From positions 213,893,742 to 213,957,741 of the forward strand of contig CM062818.1 of the NCBI GenBank assembly GCA_031772625.1: 64,000 nt of DNA, in the 5' to 3' direction. Both the position numbers and the translations under genes were made by a program. Under the pieces are notes generated by a model. The model saw only the letters and a list, made by a program, of their open reading frames with translations. It was not told where the DNA came from and searched no databases. Shown one piece after another: positions 35,836 to 47,484 of the stretch (position 1 is the first letter of the stretch; each line of letters starts with the position of its first letter). This stretch comes from Pinus tabuliformis (Eukaryota > Streptophyta > Pinopsida > Pinales > Pinaceae).

Positions 35836-35840
35836 TACAA

Positions 35841-36060
35841 GGACTTGTATTCATTTGATTCCAGTAAGGTGAAATGTCTAGGCTTAATTAAAGACTTAGC
35901 AATATCCTTGACTTAGATTCCTTCCAAATGCACGGTGATGGACATTGTGGTGGAAGACATACCTCCTAGGTATGGTATGATGTTATCTAGATCCTAGATG
36001 GAAAAAATTGAATGGAGCATTACAAACTGACAGTCATTCATCACAATTCTAGTTTTTAGA
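35841..36060 (+). pseudogene. Tat-type element protease, C-terminal half
   Basis: It reads DLYSFDSSKVKCLGLIKDL, then VMDIVVEDIPPRYGMMLSRS, the standard Tat/Athila protease end (IVVADIPPxFGMLLSRSW). Stops appear after SLT and after SRS. Together with 34655-34724 it reconstitutes the order of one protease domain. Confidence 0.85.
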
Positions 36061-36479
36061 GGACAAATGAGAAGGTTATACAGAGAGCCTCTCATGCAGT
36101 ATATGATTAGCAATAAGGATAAGCCTATTAATCATCTGGTATATGTTGTCCATTATGATGTAGATTCATTTTTTTGTTTAATTCAAGTTGTCCCGTTGAT
36201 GAAGGTCTTGTCCCATAGATTGAAGAAGAAGGGAACAACACTCAGAAAAAAGGAATTTTGCATAAGGATGCAGGGCAGGACAACCAAAGTAAATCAGATG
36301 TCAAAAAGAAGCAAGACATAGAAATAAAGTATGATGTTTTAAGTGAAGATAAAGAGACATATTTAAAACATATTTATGAAGTAGACAACCTTAAAAAAGA
36401 AGGGCAAGACAACAATGAAAATGATATACAGATGAGCCAGTCTACTTTCAAAAAATCTGCAAATTCCAAAGTCGAAATA

Positions 36480-36998
36480 GATGGCAAAGTGAGGAAGAAA
36501 CATGAAGTTTGGACCATGCATTTTGAAGGGGCAACAAGCAGAGAAGGAGCTGGAGCAGGGGTGTGGATTATTAGTCCAGAAATTGGTAATTCAAAGTTGT
36601 GTTCATATAAAATAGAATTTGATTGTACCAACAATATGGTGGAATACTAGGCTCTTATTTTGGGTTTAAGGAATTTAAAGAAATCAAGGGCTAACAGAAT
36701 TGTTGTTTTTGGTGATTCTGAATTGGTGGTCAGACAAGTTAAACGTGAATACCAGACCAAGAATTCTCGCATGCGAACTTATCAGAATGTCGTCCTTGAT
36801 TATTTGCAGAATTTTATTGAATACAATTTTTCGATGGTCCCAAGGAAAGACAATTTTGTTGCAGATGCATTGGCTATTTCGGCCTCTGATTTTGACATCC
36901 CCAGTAATGTGAAAGGAAAGTACAGGGTAGAGGTAAGACATAGAACCATTGTTCCTGATAACAATGGTCATTGGCAAGTGTTTGAAAATGACAAGTAG
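36480..36998 (+). pseudogene. Second (archaeal-like) RNase H located before RT
   Basis: It reads VWTMHFEGATSREGAGAGVW, then NNMVEY-ALILGLRNLKKS, IVVFGDSELVVRQVKREYQT and VPRKDNFVADALA. This is the RNase HI fold with acidic residues in FEGA (first Asp reads Glu), VEYQAL (Glu), GDSEL (Asp) and ADALA (Asp). This second RNase H is a known mark of Tat-lineage elements. Here it lies between protease and RT, not between RNase H and integrase. One stop at 36649 interrupts it. Confidence 0.85.
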
Positions 36999-37149
36999 GT
37001 ATAAAAAAATTTCTAATGAAAGAAGAGTTTCTAATGAGATGGGAAAGGGATAGTGAGTGGGGAGATGCAGATAAGGAAAGTTTCATAAATCAGATGAAGG
37101 AGGAATTGGATCAACAAGGTTCCGAGCTAAATATATTGTAGCTTAAGGA

Positions 37150-38409
37150 CAACATTCTTCCAAGATATTTGGTACCTTTGGAAGAGTTGTTTGACCAAAA
37201 TGATGTGGCCAAAAGACCAAAACTAGCACCAGCTGGAGAAGGAAGTGAAGAATTCAATATAGGTACGTCAGAACACCCTAATATGATAAATTTGTCCAAA
37301 ACCTTGAGCCATAGTATGAAAAGAAATATTTGGAACTGTTTACTGAATTCTCTGATGTTTTTGCTTGGGGGTATGAAGACCTTAACATGTACGACAAAGA
37401 GATCATTCAGCATATAATACCAATAAAAAGGGATAAAAATCCATTCAAGCAGAAACTGCAGAGGACCAATCCAGTATTGTGCCCCTTAAGCAAAAAAGAA
37501 GTAAGGAAAATTTTTGATGCAGGTATTATAGTTCCCCTCTATTTTTCAGATTGGTTGTCCAATTTGGTACCAGTTAGAAATAAAACGGGTGAGATTAGAT
37601 TGTGTGTGGATTTCAGGAACTTAAATAGGGTGTCCCTCAAGGACAACTATCCGTTGCCAAAAATGGACCATGTTCTCCAGAAAGTAGTGGGTTCCAGAAG
37701 AATGTCATTGCTGGATGGCTTCTCTGGGTATAATTAGATTTTGGTTCACCCAAATGACCAAGACAAGACAGTCTTTACAACTCCCTTGGGTACTATCAAG
37801 TATGTTAAGATGCCATTTGGTTTGATGAATGCGAGGGCAACATTTCAGCGAGCAATGAACATAGCTTTTGCAGAAGAAAGGGATAAGTTCCTTGTCATAT
37901 ATTTGGATGACATTACTGTCTACTCACAATCTGATGATGAACATTTGCAAAACTTAAGAGCAGTTTTGGAAAAGTGTAGGAAACATGGCATCTCATTAAA
38001 TCCCAAAAAGTCTTTGTTTGGCCTGGAGGAAGGCAAACTGTTGGGCCATATTATTTCAAAAGATGGCATAAAAATAGACCCTAACAAAATTGCAACTATT
38101 CAGAAAATGGATGCTCCTAGGAGTAAGAAGGAAATTCAGTCATTTTTGGGCAGAATTAATTTTTTGAGAAGGTTCATTCCCAATTTGGCTGAGATTTCTA
38201 GGAAAATTACAGACATGTTGAAGTGGGACAACGAGGTAAAATGGAATGAAGATAGTAAGAAATCATTCAGTGAAGTTAAAGAAGCTTTGTCACATGCTCC
38301 TACTTTGGCCAACCCACATTATACAGGGGAGTTCATAATGTTTTCTTTTTCATCTGAACATAGTATCGTTGCAATTCTTTTGCAGAAACATCAGCAGGGA
38401 ATTGAGTAG
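37150..38409 (+). pseudogene. Tat-type element reverse transcriptase
   Basis: Two nearly continuous frames (37330-37737 and 37741-38409) are separated by a single TAG where Q is expected in SGYNQI. Blocks: DVFAWGYEDLNMYDKEI, RKIFDAGIIVPLYFSDWLSN, VPVRNKTGEIRLCVDFRNLN, RMSLLDGFSGYN, TAF-like VFTTPLGTIKYVKMPFGLMN, catalytic VIYLDDITVYSQSDDEHLQN and SFLGRINFLRRFIPNLAEI. The YLDD box is intact. SLLDGFSGYN is typical of the Tat/Athila (OTA) branch. Confidence 0.95.
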
Positions 38410-38700
38410 CCCATTGTATTTTTAAGTAGGGTGCTCAAAGATGCTTTGGTCAAGTATGACATAATGGAAAACAAGAATCTGCGCTTTTTAAGGCCCTAAA
38501 AGATTTTGGAGTGTACATTTTACATTCTCATTTTGTGGCTTATGTACCTAGTGCTACAGTTAGAAATATTTTGACTCAAAGTGACCCAGATAGAAGGAGG
38601 GGGAAGTGGATCGCAACAATTCTTGAATATGACATAGAAATCAAGCCGAGAAAGTTGATTAAAGGTCAGGGTTTGGCTCGGATGATGGCATAAACAAATT
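38300..38700 (+). pseudogene. Tat-type element RNase H (gypsy type)
   Basis: Directly after RT: a degenerate start (FSFSSEHSIVAILLQKHQQG), a stop at 38407, then IVFLSRVLKDALVKYDIMEN in frame, and the tail RRGKWIATILEYDIEIKPRK and KGQGLARMMA. The usual 'FDGSS'-type start is worn. This is the ordinary gypsy RNase H, so the element has two. Confidence 0.8.
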
Positions 38701-38739
38701 TACAATCCCTTCAAAATAATTTTCTCGTTGTCCTAACAG

Positions 38740-39990
38740 AGGAAGAAATCTCAAATTTTGTTCAACAAATGCCAAAAAAATTCACTGCTTCAGCATGGTA
38801 TACAGATATCCTATATGTTTTACAAAATTTTGCAAGAACTGCCGGATTGGCCTAAAACTAAAACCCAGTTTTTAAAATTAAAAGCAGTGAAATTTTGTGT
38901 TATTGACCAATTTTTATGCTGCAAAGATCCTGGTGGGATGTTGCTTAATTTTTTATTGGAGGATGAAGCTCAAACAACAAATAATATTCTCAGAGCCGGC
39001 CTTTATTGGCCTAGTCTATTTGTTGAATTTTATAAGAAGGTGGCAAACCCTAAGGAATGTTTGATGTTCGAGGGTAGAAAGAAATTACTTCCCCTGCCTC
39101 TAAAGCCTATAGCAGTTGTGTCACCATTTCAATAATGGGGACTTGATTTTATTGGAGAAATTCATCCTTCCTCTTCTGGGCAGTATAAGTGGAAATTTAA
39201 CAGGAACAAATTACTTTACAAAATTGATTGAAGCAGTCCTTGGTAGGCAAGCCACAGATGCAACTATCATCCATTTATGGAAAATAACATTTTGTCATGT
39301 TTTGGTTGTACGCAAAATATTATCACGGACAATGCTTTTGCATTCAAGTCAAAAAGGATGATTGAATTCTGCTACAAATATAACATTAGCTTGGGTCATT
39401 CCACAACCTATTACCCTCAGGGAAATGGCTTGCCAGAGTTATCCAACAAGAGTCTGGTCAACCTTATTAGGAAATTGTTGCAAGAAAATAAAAGGAAATG
39501 ACACAAAAAACTGATCCAGGCATTATGGGTAGATCAGGTTAGTACTGAAAGATCCATATGTATGTCTCCATTTGAATTGGTGTATGAAATAGAGGCACTA
39601 TTTCCTTTGTCTCTCAGAGTGTCGATCACGAGATTTTTACAAGAAGTAGAAGCAGAGCCCAATCACATGTAATGGAGAATTGGTCAAATGATCCATCTCT
39701 AGCAGTCAAGAGAAGAAGTATTTGGGAACACACAATTGTTACAAGACCAGATAAAGAAGATCTATGATAGAAGAAGAAAGGTAACAAATTTTTATATTGG
39801 AGATTGGGTGTTGAAATGGGATGCCCAGAATGAGGAAAAGGGAAAGCATGGGAAATTTGAAAATTTGTGGAAAGGGCCTTTTAAAGTTGCTGCTTTTAGA
39901 GGGTAGAATACATATTTACTTGAAGATTTATCAGATCAACCAGTTGGAGCAGGGCCTATGAATGGAAGCCTACTCAAACATTTCCTCTCT
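38740..39990 (+). pseudogene. Tat-type element integrase
   Basis: Segments: CNFLLEDEAQ-like zinc-binding start near 38940 with GLYWPSLFVEFYKKVANPKE, then WGLDFIGEIHPSSSGQYKW (first Asp, 39135), IITDNAFAFKSKRMIEFCYK (second Asp) and GHSTTYYPQGNGLPELSNKS (Glu position, E of PE). The C-terminal part at 39770-39990 reads YIGDWVLKWDAQNEEKGKHG and LWKGPFKVAAFRG. Frameshifts near 39130 and 39500 and a stop at 39904 break it. Confidence 0.9.
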
Positions 39991-40316
39991 TAAATTGGAT
40001 ATTAAGAGGTCATCTGATTATTTATACCATTTTTGTTTTGAATAATGTAAGTGTGGGTAGTTATAGTTAAGAATTGAAGCCCGAAGTGAAAGCCATGAGA
40101 TCTTAATTGATTGTTGCCGTAAATATTAGAGTTTGTCAGTCAGAGTCTATATCACTTGCAGTCAGTCTAGTCAGTGAAGTTTTCATGATTCAGAGTCTGT
40201 ATATCAGTTTTTTATTTTATGTTATGTTATGACCGTGTTGCCCAATGGGAAGGCTACTAGTCTGCGGTGTCGTTCTTGGCACCTCACAGGGAGGCTTCCA
40301 TCCCCAATGGAGCCCA

Positions 40317-43300
40317 TGTTAGAGTGGGTTAGTTTGTCAGTCGAAAAGTACCTCGAGTCAATTATTTTCTATTTATAAGAAGGTCAAAATCATAAAATTT
40401 TCTCACTGTTATGTTTTGACCTGTCATTGCTCAAAGGAGTCATCTTCAGTCGAGTTATCACTTTAGTCATCAAGGTCAGTCATTGGGAAAGAGTGTCTAA
40501 TGTTTGTCAAGGTTTTATTGTTGAGTCCATGTATTAGGTGATGATAGGTGGGTAACATGGTCTGAGTGTTAGCTACTGAGGAAAGGATCTCAAAAAGACC
40601 CTAAATATTAATTCTTTGACCTACACCTTTACTAAATATTTTATAAATCCTTCCACTTATCTCCTTTTTAACGCATTTCATTCCTTCCCCTCATTCCTTA
40701 ATGCTACCTAAATCATATCGATTTACTTTATGCCTAAACCTTTATCATCGTTGTCACCTAAACCAAACTTCCCTAGGCCTAAACCTATTACCATTCCTAA
40801 ACATCATTACCCATCATGATTCGTTTATCATCCTATCGACCTAGACACACTTTGATTATCAAAGTTATCATAGCTAAATCCTCCACCACCTTACAAGATT
40901 TGAACAACACTTTCCAAGCATGTGAAATTTCATAAGACACACTGATTTCACGTTCATCTTGCTTACATTAGCACCATAATTTCAGTTTGTTATGCAAGCT
41001 ACCAATTTTTTGTGTGACTTCTCATAGGTGGTATGCAGAGGATGAGATGACTAGTTTATTTTCATAGAAAAGGTTGAAAAAGATTTCAGAAGGCGCAGAG
41101 AGGCTCAGGAGTGTTAATAAGGTTAACAAGTTGCAGAAAATTTGAGCATGGCGCGACATTCTTCCTGTACAACGAAATAAGTCATCTCAAGCTAGTCTTC
41201 AACTTACAGATTGAAACGAAAAAATTGCAGAGGTAGGGAGACAACCATCCTTCCTGTGAATTCTTATTGATAATTCTCCTGGTCACAGTGCTTAATATTT
41301 GTCTGTCATTGTTAGTAAACATGTGCCTCGCACACCATGTCTTGTTAGAAAACACAGTCTTACTTCCAAGAGTGTTATTTTACTGCTCAAATCCTAAATT
41401 TTAAATTATGATTGCTTCCTGAAGATTTGATTTTAGATACCTTTTAAATGTTTAAAGCCTCCTACTTGTATTCCATCGCATAATTTATGTTGTCACCACC
41501 TTATTGCTACAACTGATTGAGTGGATTTTTGTTGTCATATGACCCTGTTCTCATTCCTTTGGGTCTGCACACATAGTCATAACCCAAAAGTCAAAATCCA
41601 TCAGCTAGATGTAGAGATAGGATGGCTCCTACTGCCAACAAAAAAGGAGGTGACCTCGTTCTCACCGAACCTAGTACTTTGACTCTGCTCAATTCATCCC
41701 TTGCCATTACAGGGGCTTTTGAGAACAAAGGGTGCATACCTTTCTGCCAGAAGATTCAAAAAGTAAGTCACAATGCCAAACTAGCCAGTTTATTTGCTCT
41801 TAATCTTCAAGACAACAAAGTGAAGCTAGGTGACATGAGATCATATTGACTGAAAATTTTATAGCTGATGCAACCAATCTCCCAACAATAGTGGAGAAAT
41901 CATTCAAGGGGGATGAGTTAGACATTTTGGCTTATAAGAAGTTTGTAAAGCCAGAGTATCTTGTCAAATTTTCCTCCACCTTCCCTAGCATTATCTTCAA
42001 GAGCCATATGTAGACCTTCTGATGGTCATCCAAAGATATTTCACTTGCGAAGGTAGGTTCAGTATAATATAGTAGTATCATATCAGGTTGCTATGGAATT
42101 TCACAGAAAGAAAGCCCATGAACCTCCCTTGCTTCTTGCTTAAGAGTCTAGAAAGAATGGCCACCAAAGTACAAATTCAAAAGGATAACCATGCTTTAAG
42201 TCTTTTTCATTCCTCTTTGATCACAATCATGGTTAAGCATGTTGTTTAAAGAAAGAAAATTCTTTGGTTTGATTTTCTTGCAAGTATTGACCTCTTGCCA
42301 CAAACTGGGTCACCTTCAATCAAGGCAAATAAGAAGAATTGAAGAAGGAACATCCAAAGAAGGAGAGAAATCATTCAATTATGGAAGTGAAAACTGCAAA
42401 GACGGAAGGTGTAGAGCCAAGCAAGAAATTTGCAGGCAAGTTGAGCAAGAAAACTAAGTTTCAAGGCATAGAGGATGAAAAGGCAAACAAAAGAATAGAG
42501 GAACATGAAACAAATAGCTAAACAATCCAGACTTAAGGTCAAAATTGAAGAAACAATCCAAGATGAGTTTGTGATGCGACCAAGAACAAGGTCTAGAGTT
42601 AAGAAAACCCAGGAAGAGGCATCCCCTCAAGCAATTGTAGAAATATTTGAAGATAAGCGTACAAATGCACAGGTGGATGAAAAAGTGGATGACGTCAAGG
42701 GACCATAAATGGTACAATCATATTATGAGGAATAGATAGCACCACTAGAAACAGGTGCTTTACAGTACAAAGAAGAGGATCCTAAAATAATAAAGATGAG
42801 AGAGACACTATTTAAAAATTAGACGAGGATAAATTTTCTAGAGAAATAGAACAAGGACATAAAAAAGGCCATTAAACGAGTAGAGGACAAGACAGAGTCA
42901 CCCTCAAAAAGTGCCAAAGGGAAGAAGAGACATGTTACTTTTGTTGAACAAGCCAGAAATGTTGTAGTGGGGTCTGAAGAGCCAACAGTCAGGGTGTTTA
43001 AATCAAAGTCCAAATATGTGCAATAGATGAAACAAATAGATAAAGCCCCTGGTACACCCCCATTGAATCAATGGAAAGAGTATGAGAGGTTCCTGGAGGA
43101 GTTAAAAGAAAGGAAAGACCAGGTCAATCAATTCAGGCAACAAAATCTGGAGTATAAGAATTATATTAAGCATATTTTAGAAAATTGTGACCATGAGGTC
43201 AAAGAGGCATCTAAAGCTCTTGACAAGAGTAAGAATTTTTTCAAGTGGTCACAGCCATCTAGGAGACAGTTTAGAAATTTGTATGTAAGAAATTTGCTCC

Positions 43301-44876
43301 TGAATGCACAACTGAGAACTATGAGGCAGGATTTAGCAGAGGTACATAAATTTTTGAAGAGGTACAAGGGGGTTGTTGTAATACCTACGGTCATGAAAAT
43401 GCCCAAGTTTTATCCTAAATCCAAAACATCAACTTCTTTATCACCAGCTGTGAAGCAATAAGACCTCATCACTCCAGATCCCAAGTCCAAGACTCCTAGC
43501 ATCAAGGTTTATAGCAGCAAATTATCAAGTAAGAGGAAAAGAAAATGATCAGGCTTTCCTTTTTATTCTCAATTTTTTTTTTAATTTTCTGATGTATAAA
43601 TATGTTAAGGTTGATATGATCGACATAGTAGTGTCATGACATCGTTCAGAAGAAATGAAGCACATTCAAGAAACAACTGCATCAATTTTGCTACGCAAGC
43701 GCTACACAATCGCTACACAACCCATGGTCTGACCATTCCATGTACATAGTACAATAGCCACCTGTTAGGTTTTGAAGGTGTTGGCGTGGAGTAAATTTGG
43801 TGTCCATCTCACCAACCCAACTACTTGCCACATATGAGTTCTAGAAGCATGAAGATTTGGGCGCTATGTAGGCTTTTCAGCAAACACAAAAGCACCTTTT
43901 AGAATTTTTGCTATTTCAATCAGTTTTATTAGTCTGAAGACCTTTTTAAAGATAATTTGTATTTAAATAGGTTGTTTTTTCTTTCAAGAAGACAAAAGGA
44001 TGCTTTATGCTTTATGTTTGGGTGAAAATCATGGAAACACAATTGTTTACTATCTTTTCCCATTTTGAATCGATCCTTTGAAGGATCGAAGATGCAACGA
44101 ACTTGAAATGATTTTCCACCATGTTTTTACTATATATTTTGATAAATGAAGAAAAAGAAGGTTGTTGTTGTTTTTCCCAATTGCTAGAGGAATTATTGTT
44201 GTCATGTTTGTGGTTTGGTTTTAATGAACATGCTTGGATATTGAAGGGATTCTAGTCGATTTATGGAGATTCTTATGGTACAAATGAGTTTGGAATAAGT
44301 TTTTCTCTTAGTTTATGTGTCTTTCTCTTATCTATTTTCTTCATGCTATGTTTAAAGGTTTAGGGGAAAATTATATTTGAATTCATCTCATATGCTCATG
44401 TATGACTAGAACCAAGTATATTTCAGTTTTAAATGAAGTATGCATGCCTTTTAAAAGTTTCGTATTTTCTTCTAGATGGTCATGAATCTGAGCTACAGTA
44501 ATAAAGTTGTTATTTTTTCTCTTTGATAAATGTCTTGATATTCTACTATTTCTATACTACAATTTCATTATTCATTCCAAACGTTGTGCTAATTAATCCT
44601 CCATATATGAAGCTGGTTGGAGATACATCAACATGTTATAATAGTAAGATCACTCATACCGTGAATAGATTTTCGTAGAAACCCTCTACCACTTCTTTAT
44701 CAAAATCCAAATACTCCCAGAACTAGACTCTGTATGCTATAGAGTCAATACCTTTAGTGTTCATTAGTTGAGGGAGCCCCCTCCGACTAGAAAGTCTAGT
44801 TTTCTAGCCCAGAGTGGTTTGTGGTTACCTTTGTATCCCTTTTCTCAGTGTAAAGGGAATTTACGGAGTGATAACA
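40317..44876 (+). repeat. 3' LTR (4560 bp) of the Tat-type element
   Basis: It starts TGTTAGAGTGGGTTAGTTTG and ends GGAGTGATAACA, collinear with 27867-32421. The five bases after it are TAAAG; TAGAG lies two bases from the left LTR start, so the target duplication is imperfect. No strong polypurine tract is seen just before it (ACAGGGAGG lies about 30 bp upstream). Confidence 0.92.
41622..43548 (+). pseudogene. LTR-embedded coding region, 3' copy
   Basis: It starts MAPTANKKGGDLVLTEPST and frameshifts near 41838 by loss of one base relative to the 5' copy. The best-preserved part is 43027-43461: PLNQWKEYERFLEELKERKD, KEASKALDKSKNFFKWSQPS, LRTMRQDLAEVHKFLKRYKG, ending LSPAVKQ, then in frame to SSKRKRK and TGA (43546). 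The helical, charged middle suggests a coiled coil. Stops shared with the 5' copy (after VKHV, at YVQ and at AVKQ) existed when the element inserted, because LTRs are identical at insertion. Confidence 0.6.
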
Positions 44877-45180
44877 TAAAGCATAACCTATTATGGATCT
44901 TCTATCATCCAGGTTACATGCCTAGTCTGAATCTGAAAAACCTGTCAAATTAACATCAGAAGAATCAGTGTACCTAAGACCAAAGTCAATGGTTCCTTGA
45001 AGGCATATTAAGACAAATTTTGTTGCTACCCAGTGGTTCTCAAGAGTTTTTGACATGAATTGACTTAACACACTGACTGAGAATGCTAAGTTTGGTCTAG
45101 TAGTATTCAAATAAATCAGACTCCCAACTCGCTGTCTATACAACGTGGCATCCAACTCTTTGGAATCATCCTCCATCTGA
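44877..45180 (-). pseudogene. Copia 1 RNase H, N-terminal half
   Basis: It reads LYRQRVGSLIYLNTTRPNLA, FSVSVLSQFMSKTLENHW and GLRYTDSSDVNLTGFSDSD. A TAG replaces the W of SDSDW, then DDRRSIIGYAL follows. It ends at the Tat element's LTR edge; the C-terminal half is at 27449-27866. Confidence 0.92.
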
Positions 45181-45234
45181 AGTTTAAGAATCTACTATAA
45201 ATGCAGTGAGGCAACATTTCACTGCTCCATTATG

Positions 45235-45960
45235 AACTTTTTAATAACCCTTTGACATACTTCCTTGAGTGAGAAAAGTCTTCCCAGAGTCCCTCCAAAC
45301 TTCCAGACCCAAACAATAGTGTAATTCATTGAGGTCTTTCATTTCAAAAACTTGCGACATCTGCACTTTGATTTCTTTAATCAATACATCAACATTTCCT
45401 ATGATAATTAGATCATCTACATATAAAGAAATAAAAACAATTTTCCCCTTTTCATCAAACACAGTATATAGATTTGGGTCGTTTTTTCTCCTCTTATAAC
45501 TATGTTGTAGAAAAAATGAATCAAGTTTTTCATACCACGACCTGGGTGCCTGTTTTAAGCCATATAATGCTTTCTTTAACTTGCAGACTAAATGTTCGTG
45601 CCCTTATTTGATAACCCTTTAGGTTGTTTTAAATAAACCTCTTCTTTCAATTCTCCATTTAAAAATCATGAATTCACATCTAGTTGGTGTAAACTCCAAT
45701 GATGCTTTGTAGCTAAAGCTATCAACATTCTAATAGTGTTTAGCTTAGCTATAGGAGAAAAGGTTTCCTCATAATCAATTCCTTCTCTTTGTGAGAAACC
45801 TTTAGCTACCAACCTAACTTTGTATTTGTATACACTACCATATGATTTAAATTTAGGTTTATATAACCACTTGCAACCTATAGGTTCTTTCCCTTCCGGA
45901 AATTCAACTAAATCCCAAGTTTTGTTCTTAAGTATTGACTCATATTCCTCTTCCATAACT
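45235..45960 (-). pseudogene. Copia 1 reverse transcriptase
   Basis: The N-terminal block at 45956-45666 reads EEYESILKNKTWDLVEFPEG, GCKWLYKPKFKSYGSVYKYK and VRLVAKGFSQREGIDYEETF, ending HQLDVNS. The middle, LVCKLKKALYGLKQAPRSWY-like, is out of frame near 45560. The catalytic block FISLYVDDLIIIGN (45430-45390) is intact, followed by MSQVFEMKDLNELHYCLGLE. Frameshifts lie near 45600 and 45470. Confidence 0.93.
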
Positions 45961-46184
45961 TCCCTCCATTCATCATATTGACTTGCTTCTTTATAATTTA
46001 AGGGATAAATAAAATTTGAAGTACTAGTTATAAGAGCATGGTCTCTATACCGTGCTGGTAATTGAGTCTGCCTACCCGATCTCCTCAGTGGCGGACTTGC
46101 CTCACTTCTTCCTTGCTCACTGCTTAGCGGACTTGGCTTGTTGACTGTACCTACATCACTAGTTTCTTTCTTTTGTTGTTGTTG

Positions 46185-47080
46185 CTATTGTACATGGTTG
46201 TCTTTAATTTCCTCATTGTTGTCCTCAATCAACAAAGGAATGTGCGACTCCTCATAGCCTTTGTCCTTGTTTTCTTCATCAACCTGCTCATGAAATATAA
46301 CATCTCTGCTTGAAAATAATGCATTTGATGGCCTTCGCATCCAGTTTATTCCTATCCTCTTTAGGAACATGAGAAGAATCTTTTGAACCAAAAACTCTTA
46401 AATGACTAACTGTAGGATTAAAACCATAGAAAGCCTTGAATGGATTCTTAAGGTCAAGGTGCTTCGTTGGACTCCTATTCTTTAAATAGACTACAACATC
46501 AATGGCTTCTACCCAAAAACCATTAGATAGGTTCTTACCTTTCAACATGTTTTGTGCACACTCCATCAAAGTTATGTTCTTCCTCTCTGCAACACCGTTC
46601 TGCTATGGAGTGTGGGGTACTGTAAACTACTAAATTATTCCATGGTCCCTGCAATATTTGATGAAGTTACTAAGCTTGTATTCTCCCCCTTGATCTAAGA
46701 AGAGAATTTTGATGACCTTCCCTGTCTGTTTTTCAATCATACTTCTAAACAGTCTCTTTAAGATATTTAAATGTATGACTTTTCTTGCTAAGAAAATATA
46801 CCCATGTATATCTTGTGCAATCAACAACAAATAATAAAAAATAATATGCTCCGCCTAATGATATTGTATGCGTTGGTCCACATATATCAATGTGCACAAG
46901 TTCTAGGATATCTCTCTTTATTCTATTTAAAAATGAGGGAAAATCATCTGTGTGCATCTTTCCAAGTGCACACCCATCACAATCAACATGCATTTTTTAA
47001 AATAGGGAGTCCATTCACCATACCTTTCTTTTGTAGCAACACTAAATCAGGAAGATTGATGTGTCTGAATCTTTAGTGCT
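46185..47080 (-). pseudogene. Copia 1 integrase
   Basis: Blocks: CDGCALGKMHTDDFPS (zinc-binding end), LELVHIDICGPTHTISLGGA with the first Asp, VVDCTRYTWVYFLSKKSHTF, IKILFLDQGGEYKLSNFIKY (second catalytic position), then MMECAQNMLKGKNLSNGFWV and NRSPTKHLDLKNPFKAFYGF. The Glu-bearing PQ-NG-AER segment is damaged near 46600 (stop in QNGVAE). Confidence 0.9.
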
Positions 47081-47089
47081 AAAGATTCT

Positions 47090-47480
47090 CTACTATCAAT
47101 GTTGTTGAAGTCAAAGCTTAGCGTGGCAGGCTTGTGACATTCAACTTGTACAGGCCGCCTCCAACTCGACTTCCGATGCAACTGGTTTTTGTTTATCCAA
47201 CAAATCCTTAATGACACAATAGGTTTTAAAATCTCTACCTTCAGGTTCTAATCTGCAATCATTGAAACAAAGATTAAATTCTTTTTAATTCTTGGTACAT
47301 ACATCACATTCTATATTTGTCTGATATTACCATCAGGAAAAATCACAGGAATGTCTCCATGTCCTTTGATCTAGTAGGCTCTGTCATCACCAAGGTAGAT
47401 ATTAGCACCATTGTTGGTTTCTTTAAAACTTTCAAACCAGTGCCTATTACTTGTCATGTGAGTGGATGCTCCCGAATCCA
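47090..47480 (-). pseudogene. Copia 1 protease region
   Basis: Readable parts in shifting frames on the minus strand: VDSGAS-like start (the + strand complement reads ...GTGGATGCTCCCGAATCCAC near 47460), then HWFESFKETNNGANIYLGDD and GHGDIPVIFPDGNI. This is the copia protease with DSGAS and the later 'GTG' loop. Frameshifts and a TAG near 47370 break it. Confidence 0.7.
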
Positions 47481-47484
47481 CAAA

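Larger units (their letters stand above)
27867..44876 (+). mobile_element. 17-kb Tat-type Ty3/gypsy element nested in copia 1
   Basis: Two 4.55-kb LTRs flank a 7.9-kb internal region. Order on the + strand: LTR with extra coding region, PBS, gag, PR (split by a 1.1-kb insertion), second RNase H, RT, RNase H, INT, LTR. The OTA/Tat assignment rests on the RT block (LLDGFSGYN), the dual RNase H and the tRNA-Asp-type PBS. Removing it rejoins the copia RNase H (DDRRS...GYA with IGCGVISWS). The copy is non-functional through many stops. Confidence 0.92.
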
